The notes below the pieces were generated by a model. That model saw nothing but the letters and a program-made list of their open reading frames with translations. It did not search any database and was not told where the DNA came from. 5,035 nt of DNA from Pseudomonadota bacterium. Its GTDB lineage: Bacteria > Pseudomonadota > Alphaproteobacteria > Acetobacterales > Acetobacteraceae. The first letter of the stretch is position 1; every line of letters starts with the position of its first letter. Below, piece after piece: positions 1 to 5,035 of the stretch. The DNA lies in contig JAKBCB010000317.1 of the NCBI GenBank assembly GCA_021808185.1, positions 1 through 5,035 on the forward strand. The letters are read 5' to 3'. A program made the translations under genes and the position numbers.

Positions 1-930
1 CACCCCGCGCACAACAAGGCCCTGGGTCATCACCTTAATCGCATCGAAGCGGTATTCCGCGCCGGCCGGCATCGCCCCCACCACGGCACAGGTGCCGCGC
101 GGCGCCAGACTGTGCACCGCGTCGGTGGCGACGGCGGGGATGCCGGTGCATTCCACGCTGAACGCAACCCCCTCGCCAAGCAGGTCGCGCACCGCCCCCG
201 GCACGTCGGCCACGCCGCGCGGATCGAGCGCATCGGTGGCGCCGAACTCCTTGGCCAGGGCCAGCCGCGCCGGATTGGGATCGACCGCGACAATCCTCGC
301 GCAGCCGGACAATACCGCGCCCAGCACCGCCGAAAGTCCCACCGTGCCGCACCCGAAAATCGCGATGCAGGCGCCACTGGAAGGCCGCAGCGCGTTCATA
401 ACCGTGCCCGCGCCGGTCTGAATGCCGCAGCCGAGCGGTGCCAGTATCGCCAGATCCGCATCCGCCGCCACGCGCACGAGGTTGCGCTCGCGCGCGATGC
501 AGTGCGAGGCGAACGCCGATTGCCCGAAAAAGCGCCCGCCGACATCGACCGCCTCGGCGCGCAGCGGCGTGGTGCCATCGGGACGATGCGCGGAAAAATT
601 CTGCGCCCCGAAATCGTGGCAATAGAACGGCTGCGCCGCGCGGCAGCTCGGGCAGGCGGCGCAACTGTCGTAACTCAGCAGCACCTTGTCGCCCGGCGCC
701 ACCTTCGTCACCCGGCTGCCCACGCGTTCGACGATCCCCGCGCCCTCATGTCCCAGCACCGCCGGCAGCGGCACCGGCAGCAACTGGTCGCGGCAGACGA
801 TGTCGGTGTGGCAGATGCCGCAGGCGACCACGCGGACCAGCACTTCGTCCTCGCGCGGTTCTTCGATTGTCACCGTCTCGATGCTCAGCGGCGCATGGGC
901 GGCACGCGCGACGGCGGCGGTGATTCGCAT
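1..930 (-). CDS. Zinc-dependent alcohol dehydrogenase, aryl/benzyl-alcohol dehydrogenase type (3' end cut by window edge)
   Basis: This is a cytosolic medium-chain dehydrogenase that would oxidise an alcohol to an aldehyde with NAD. The 310 visible residues include CGICHTD with catalytic zinc ligand C40, GHEGAG with H61 and E62, and the third ligand C168 in PLGCGI. A structural zinc lobe carries C90, C93, C96 and C104 in canonical spacing. The nucleotide-binding loop is GCGTVG at 193-198, and D217 at the end of the next strand favours NAD over NADP. The stretch FFGQSAFA (134-141) and the sequence around C168 resemble aryl-alcohol dehydrogenases of the XylB type, as I recall them. Family members are about 365-370 residues, so roughly 55-60 C-terminal residues lie beyond the left edge. 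The ATG at 930 follows a strong ribosome binding site and sits 12 nt after the permease stop, so the gene is very likely the distal member of the transporter operon. The family is certain; the substrate is not. Confidence 0.93.
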   Translation of the reverse strand, partial: MRITAAVARAAHAPLSIETVTIEEPREDEVLVRVVACGICHTDIVCRDQLLPVPLPAVLGHEGAGIVERVGSRVTKVAPGDKVLLSYDSCAACPSCRAAQPFYCHDFGAQNFSAHRPDGTTPLRAEAVDVGGRFFGQSAFASHCIARERNLVRVAADADLAILAPLGCGIQTGAGTVMNALRPSSGACIAIFGCGTVGLSAVLGAVLSGCARIVAVDPNPARLALAKEFGATDALDPRGVADVPGAVRDLLGEGVAFSVECTGIPAVATDAVHSLAPRGTCAVVGAMPAGAEYRFDAIKVMTQGLVVRGV

Positions 931-936
931 GGTGTT

Positions 937-943
937 TCCCCCT
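937..943 (-). promoter_or_regulatory. Ribosome binding site of the alcohol dehydrogenase gene
   Basis: On the minus strand the sequence TGAGGGGGAAACACC precedes the ATG at 930. The purine run AGGGGGA is a good Shine-Dalgarno sequence, with seven bases between the last G of the run and the start codon. Its first A is the last base of the upstream livM-like stop codon. A ribosome terminating on livM is thus placed on the dehydrogenase start, which supports both the chosen start and co-translation with the transporter. Confidence 0.7.
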
Positions 944-1971
944 CAGCCTCGGCCGGACTCCCCGCGGCGCAACAGCAGTCCCGGCAGCATCACACGATAG
1001 CCGAGCGGCAGCAGGCGCAGCGAAAACCGCTGATCCAGCGCACCGAACATGCCGCGCGGCAGGAAAAGCGAAAACGCCAGCGCCGCGGCACCCAGCCCCA
1101 CCAGATACCAGACGCCGCGAGCGCCGAAGAACGTCTCGACCAGGAAGAACAGCACCGCGCCGAGCACCGGCCCCTCGAACGTGCCGATCCCGCCCACCAG
1201 CGTCATGAAGATCATGTACGCCGTCCATTGCACGGAGAAATACGCCTTCGGCTGGAAGGTGATCGCGGTGGACAGCCACAGCGCGCCAGCCATCGCGCAG
1301 CCGGTCGCCGCCAGCACGAACACGATACGCTTGGTCGGCAGCACCCGCACACCAAGAGACCCCGCCGCCTGCTCGTCGTCGCGGATCGACTGGATCGCGG
1401 TGCCGACACGGCCACGCAGCAGCGCGAACAACACGCCGAGCAGCGCTGCCATCGTCGCGAGCGCCAGCCAGTAATTGTAACCGCGCCGCGCCACGGCCCC
1501 CACCGCGTTGAGCGCGATCAGCGAGGTACCGGTCTCGCCCTGCACCAGCGGGTCGAGGTTGACCAGCAGATGCGCGAGTTCGGCCACCACCCACATGCCG
1601 ACCGCGAACTCGCCGCCGCGCAGCCGCAGCATCACCTCGCCCACCGCGAGCGAGAGTACACCCACGGCCAGCCCCGCGAGCACGATCGCCGGATACACCG
1701 GCACCTCGGCGTGCGAGAGGCGGATGGCCGCGTACGCGCCAAGCCCGAAGAAGGCCTGCTGGCCGACCGAAACCAGCCCGCCGTAGCCCGCCAGCGCGTT
1801 CCACATCGCGCCCAGGATGACGTAGATGAACAGCGTGGTCAGCCGGTCGGTGAGGCCCGCCGAGAACACCGTGGGGCCGAGCGCCAACAGCACCACCAGG
1901 GCGCCCATCGCGGCCACGAACCACGCCGAGCGTGTGGTCCAGCGCTGCACGATCAGATCGGGGCCGCTCAC
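943..1971 (-). CDS. livM: LivM-like branched-chain amino acid ABC transporter permease
   Basis: This is the second inner-membrane permease of a HAAT-family (LIV-type) ABC importer, pairing with the LivH-like protein upstream to form the solute channel. It has 342 residues with about nine hydrophobic segments, starting around residue 16. The LivM hallmark GYGGLVSVGQQAFFGLGAYA lies at 62-81, corresponding to the family's G-x-LS-x-G-x-x-AFFG-x-GAY motif. The cytoplasmic coupling loop that docks on an ATPase is GTAIQSIRDDEQAAGSLGV at 190-208. VGGIGTFEGPVLGA is at 259-272 and LPRGMFG at 304-310, where the family usually has a RPQGLFG-like end. I chose the GTG at 1971 because it overlaps the livH stop in a GTGA tetranucleotide and is preceded by GGAG six bases upstream; the next in-frame upstream ATG (2142) would lie deep inside livH. 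The C-terminal tail of about 30 residues after the last segment is basic and likely cytoplasmic. The substrate cannot be told from this protein. Confidence 0.93.
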   Translation of the reverse strand: MSGPDLIVQRWTTRSAWFVAAMGALVVLLALGPTVFSAGLTDRLTTLFIYVILGAMWNALAGYGGLVSVGQQAFFGLGAYAAIRLSHAEVPVYPAIVLAGLAVGVLSLAVGEVMLRLRGGEFAVGMWVVAELAHLLVNLDPLVQGETGTSLIALNAVGAVARRGYNYWLALATMAALLGVLFALLRGRVGTAIQSIRDDEQAAGSLGVRVLPTKRIVFVLAATGCAMAGALWLSTAITFQPKAYFSVQWTAYMIFMTLVGGIGTFEGPVLGAVLFFLVETFFGARGVWYLVGLGAAALAFSLFLPRGMFGALDQRFSLRLLPLGYRVMLPGLLLRRGESGRG

Positions 1972-2861
1972 GCGCGTCTCCGCCGGATGAAGAATCGGAA
2001 CAGGTCGCCGCCCGCCGCGACGCGGCCCACCAGCACCGTCAGGAACGTTACATGGCCCGCGATGAAGAAGCCGGAAGGGTCGATGGCGGCGCCGATATTC
2101 TGTGCCACCCCCAGCACGATGCCGCCCGCGAGCGTGCCCCACAGCGAGCCGAAGCCGCCGATCACCACCGCCTCGAACGCGAAGATCAGTTGTGCGCCGC
2201 CGGAATACGGGTCGAATGTCGCGCGCATCGCCAGGAAGGCACCGGCAATGGCGGCCATGCCCATCGCGATCGCCGTCGCCATGCCATAAACGGCGCGCGC
2301 GTCGATGCCGATCAGCCCGACCGTGCCGGGGTCTTCCGCCGTGGCACGGATGGCGCGCCCGATCCGCGTGCGGCTCAGCAGCACCTGCAACCCGCCCAGC
2401 AGCAGGATCGCTACGGCGAGGATCAGCACGTCGAGTTGCCCCACGGTGATGTCCTCGGTGATCGACCAGCTATTGTACGACAGGTCGCCGATATACGGGG
2501 ACAACGAGCGTGTGTCGGCGCCGAAACTCTCGAACAGCGCGTTGTCCAGCACGATGGCCAGCCCGAATGTCGCCAGCAGCGGCACCAGCAGCCCGCCGCG
2601 CAGGCTGCGGTCCAGCACGAAGCGTTGCAGCAGCAGGCCCAGCCCCGCCATCACCGGAACCACCGCGACCAGCGCGAGCCAGGGCGAGATCTCGAAGCGG
2701 TCGGCCAGCACGAACAGCAGGAACGCCGCCAGCACCACGATGCTGCCATGCGCCAGATTGACGATGCGCATGACGCCGAACATGAAGGAAAGGCTGCACG
2801 CGATCAGCGCGTAATACCCGCCGAGGAACACGCCCTGCAAAAGCTGGTTGAGAAGGATCAC
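1968..2861 (-). CDS. livH: LivH-like branched-chain amino acid ABC transporter permease
   Basis: This is the first inner-membrane permease of the LIV-type importer. It has 297 residues and about eight hydrophobic segments (roughly 8-30, 40-54, 61-82, 91-110, 142-161, 191-212, 225-252, 265-280). The LivH motif RIVNLAHGS is at 32-40 and ATFGLAIVLDN at 97-107. The ATPase-contacting loop is SRTRIGRAIRATAEDPGTVG at 163-182, followed by GLIGID. FEAVVIGGFGSLWGTLAGG at 229-247 matches the conserved GG-x-GS-x-x-G-x-x-x-GG region. The GTG at 2861 overlaps the upstream ATPase stop as GTGA, and GGGGG lies four bases upstream; MILLNQLLQGVFLGGYYAL is a typical LivH N-terminus. The end is slightly odd: where relatives usually close with a RPQGLFG-like motif, this protein has GRVAAGGDLFRFF and then a basic RRRRA tail. 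It pairs with the LivM-like permease directly downstream. Confidence 0.93.
   Translation of the reverse strand: MILLNQLLQGVFLGGYYALIACSLSFMFGVMRIVNLAHGSIVVLAAFLLFVLADRFEISPWLALVAVVPVMAGLGLLLQRFVLDRSLRGGLLVPLLATFGLAIVLDNALFESFGADTRSLSPYIGDLSYNSWSITEDITVGQLDVLILAVAILLLGGLQVLLSRTRIGRAIRATAEDPGTVGLIGIDARAVYGMATAIAMGMAAIAGAFLAMRATFDPYSGGAQLIFAFEAVVIGGFGSLWGTLAGGIVLGVAQNIGAAIDPSGFFIAGHVTFLTVLVGRVAAGGDLFRFFIRRRRA
1978..1981 (-). promoter_or_regulatory. Ribosome binding site of the livM-like gene
   Basis: GGAG on the minus strand lies inside the last codons of the livH-like gene, six bases before the GTG at 1971. It supports that non-ATG start over any upstream ATG. Together with the GTGA stop/start overlap at 1968-1971 it indicates translational coupling. 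Confidence 0.6.
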
Positions 2862-3545
2862 GCCGCCCCCAGCCCGAAATATGCCGCGAGCACTTCCTCG
2901 CGCGAGGTCTCCTTCGCGGCCCGCTCCAGCACCACGCGGCCCTCCAGCATGCACACCACGCGGTCCGCGACCGCGAGCGCGCGATTGAGATCCTGCTCGA
3001 CCAGCACGACGGTCGTGCCCCCACGCATCAGCGCGCGCAGCGAGGTGTAAAGCTGCTCGACGGCGACCGGCGACAGGCCCAGCGACACCTCGTCCAGCAG
3101 CAGCAGGCGCGGATTGGTCATCAGCGCGCGGCCGATGGCGGTGGCCTGCTGCTGCCCGCCGGACAGATCGCCCGCGCGCGCCTTCAGCTTCGGCACTAGC
3201 TGCGGAAACACCTCCAGCACGCGCTCGACGGTCCACGGCCCGGGCCGGTCGCGCCGTTCGGCCACGCGCAGATTGTCCTCGGTCGTCATACCGGCGAACA
3301 GTTTGCGCCCCTCCGGCACCAGCGCGATGCCCAGCGGCACGCGCGTGTGGGCGGGCAGGGCGGTGATGTCGGTGCCGTCGAAGCGCACATAGCCGGCACT
3401 CGCGCGATGCGCGCCGGCGATGGCGCGCAACAGCGTGGTCTTGCCCGCGCCGTTGGCGCCGACCAGCGCGAAGGTCTCGCCTTCCGCGACCGAGAAGCTC
3501 ACGCCGCGCACCGCCTGCAACAGGCCGTGCCGCGCGTCCAGCGCC

Positions 3546-3565
<20 letters not shown>
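2858..3565 (-). CDS. livF: LivF-like ABC transporter ATP-binding protein
   Basis: This is the second ATPase of the importer; it binds and hydrolyses ATP on the cytoplasmic face as a heterodimer with the LivG-like protein. From the ATG at 3565 it has 235 residues, the usual LivF size. Walker A is GANGAGKT at 36-43; the region after the Q-loop reads LVPEGRKLFAGMTTEDNL (82-99), typical of LivF. The ABC signature is canonical LSGGQQQ at 134-140, and Walker B is LLLLDEVSLGLSP at 154-166 with catalytic E159. The switch position reads VEQ (189-191) rather than a histidine, which is normal in LivF. The frame stays open to a TTG at 3580, but MPILSVEALDARHG is the better N-terminus. The gene overlaps the end of livG by 20 nt; no strong Shine-Dalgarno is visible, so coupling to livG translation is likely. 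It ends in a GTGA overlap with the permease gene. Confidence 0.93.
2866..2870 (-). promoter_or_regulatory. Ribosome binding site of the livH-like gene
   Basis: A GGGGG run on the minus strand lies four bases before the GTG at 2861, within the last codons of the upstream ATPase gene. The spacing is short but usable. It is the main base-level support, besides the GTGA overlap at 2858-2861, for choosing this start rather than one further upstream inside the ATPase gene. Confidence 0.5.
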
Positions 3566-4295
<730 letters not shown>

Positions 4296-4299
4296 CGGC

Positions 4300-5035
4300 T
4301 CAGGCGTACGGGATCAGCTTGGCCGAGATCGGCACGTTCGGATCGGTCGCGTGCTCGGTGATCACGCAATCGAGCTTGAACTTGCTGCCCGGCTTCGCCT
4401 TCACCCATTGCGCGCCGATGATGGGGGTGGCGAACACGTTCGGCACCGGCCCCTTGGTGAAGTCCACCGTGCCGACCATCGAGGGGGTCGAGAGCTTGCC
4501 CAGCGCCGCCGCCACCGCCGCCTTGTCCTTCGGGTTGCCGCTGGCGCGCAGTGCCGCGAACCCCACGTCGAGCAGCGACATCGAGGCGCCGAGTTGCTGG
4601 GTCCACTGCTTGCCGGTGGCCTGTTCGTAGCCGTCCGACAGTTGCCGCCCGCTCACGCCCGTCAGCGGCGAGTTGTACGGGTAGTCGGGGTGCCAGTACA
4701 CGGCGGTCGCAAGGTTGTGGCCGAGGCCGCCGACCGCCTCCACCTGCGAGGGGAACAGGCCGGTCTTGGCGACCTGCGCGATCTTGACCATCTTCGCGAA
4801 GCCCTGCTGCGCCGCCTGGCGCCAGAAGGTCACGAAGTCCGGCGGGATCGGGAAGGTGTTGAAAATCTCGCAGTGGTTTTTCTTGAACATCGCAATCTGC
4901 GCCGAATAATCGTTGGTGCCGTCCTCGTACGGCCCCGGGTCGATCACGGTGAACCCGGCTTTTTCCAGCAGCGGCTTCAGGTGCGCGCGGATGGCGTTGC
5001 CGTCGGCGTCGTTGGGATACATCGCGGCGACGCGC
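4300..5035 (-). CDS. ABC transporter substrate-binding protein, LivJ/LivK-like type I periplasmic fold (5' end cut by window edge)
   Basis: This is the C-terminal 244 residues of a periplasmic solute-binding protein that captures the ligand and delivers it to the permease pair. The visible part begins RVAAMYPNDADGNA, a region that in this fold follows the first lobe and starts the second (compare the DYDDG/NDPDG type in relatives). It continues with YEDGTNDYSAQIAMFKKN, the classic D-Y-x-x-x-I-x-x-x-K segment, then PPDFVTFWRQAAQQGF and the ending DPNVPISAKLIPYA. Full-length members are about 370-430 residues, so the signal peptide and roughly the first 130-180 residues lie beyond the right edge; the ATG at 5022 is internal, because the frame stays open to the edge. 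The sequence differs from classical LivJ/LivK and resembles the divergent branch annotated only as ABC ligand-binding proteins, so leucine/isoleucine/valine specificity should not be assumed. It sits directly upstream of livG. Confidence 0.9.
   Translation of the reverse strand, partial: RVAAMYPNDADGNAIRAHLKPLLEKAGFTVIDPGPYEDGTNDYSAQIAMFKKNHCEIFNTFPIPPDFVTFWRQAAQQGFAKMVKIAQVAKTGLFPSQVEAVGGLGHNLATAVYWHPDYPYNSPLTGVSGRQLSDGYEQATGKQWTQQLGASMSLLDVGFAALRASGNPKDKAAVAAALGKLSTPSMVGTVDFTKGPVPNVFATPIIGAQWVKAKPGSKFKLDCVITEHATDPNVPISAKLIPYA

Noticed and set aside
746..1924. A 392-codon minus-strand open frame overlapping livM and the dehydrogenase.
   Set aside because: It is an out-of-register reading of the same strand, rich in Gly/Arg/Ala. 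The true frames contain the LivM membrane motifs and the zinc-binding motifs.
1968..2142. Upstream ATG at 2142 as the start of the livM-like gene.
   Set aside because: It would overlap livH by about 175 nt and add a charged, non-membrane Arg/Gly-rich leader unlike any LivM. The GTG at 1971 has a ribosome binding site and a GTGA overlap.
112..2289. A 725-codon open frame on the plus strand, the longest open frame in the window.
   Set aside because: It is codon-aligned antisense to both the dehydrogenase and the livM-like gene, which share the same register. A stop there needs TTA, CTA or TCA codons in the real genes, and these are rare at this base composition. The predicted protein is a low-complexity mix of Arg, His, Gln and Ala with no domain, while the minus-strand genes have clear family motifs.
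1932..3050. A 372-codon plus-strand open frame.
   Set aside because: It is the codon-aligned antisense of the livH-like gene and continues by chance into livF. Its composition is Arg/His/Gln-rich with no recognisable motif.
4296..4299. Possible terminator or RNA-stabilising hairpin between the binding-protein gene and livG.
   Set aside because: The gap is only 4 nt and I see no stem with a T-run there.

Overview
The window is very GC-rich, with third codon positions mostly G or C. It reads as the chromosome of a high-GC proteobacterium. The protein style fits Alphaproteobacteria (Rhodospirillales/Acetobacteraceae or Bradyrhizobium-like) or a high-GC betaproteobacterium, but no marker gene settles this.

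All real genes lie on the minus strand and read from right to left with almost no space between them. In transcription order they are: the C-terminal ~244 residues of a branched-chain-amino-acid-type (type I periplasmic fold) substrate-binding protein (4300-5035, running off the right edge); LivG-like ATPase (3546-4295); LivF-like ATPase (2858-3565); LivH-like permease (1968-2861); LivM-like permease (943-1971); and the first 310 residues of a zinc-dependent medium-chain alcohol dehydrogenase of the aryl/benzyl-alcohol type (1-930, running off the left edge). The junctions are a 4-nt gap, a 20-nt overlap, two successive 4-nt GTGA overlaps and a 12-nt gap, which is a tightly packed and probably translationally coupled operon. 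No promoter, terminator, RNA gene, mobile element, CRISPR array or notable repeat was seen, and no gene-free stretch exceeds 12 nt.

Together the first five genes encode a complete HAAT-family ABC importer: a binding protein delivers the ligand, LivH and LivM form the inner-membrane channel, and LivG and LivF power it. Because an NAD-type alcohol dehydrogenase is the next gene, the imported solute may be an alcohol or aromatic compound, or a precursor of one, rather than leucine/isoleucine/valine. That is inference from context.

This is a recognisable transport/catabolic operon, and I do not see a novel system in it. The most unusual point is that the LivG-like ATPase lacks a canonical LSGGQ signature (it has LGLLDRK at that place), while LivF keeps LSGGQ. 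Very long open frames on the plus strand (for example 112-2289) are antisense shadows caused by base composition.
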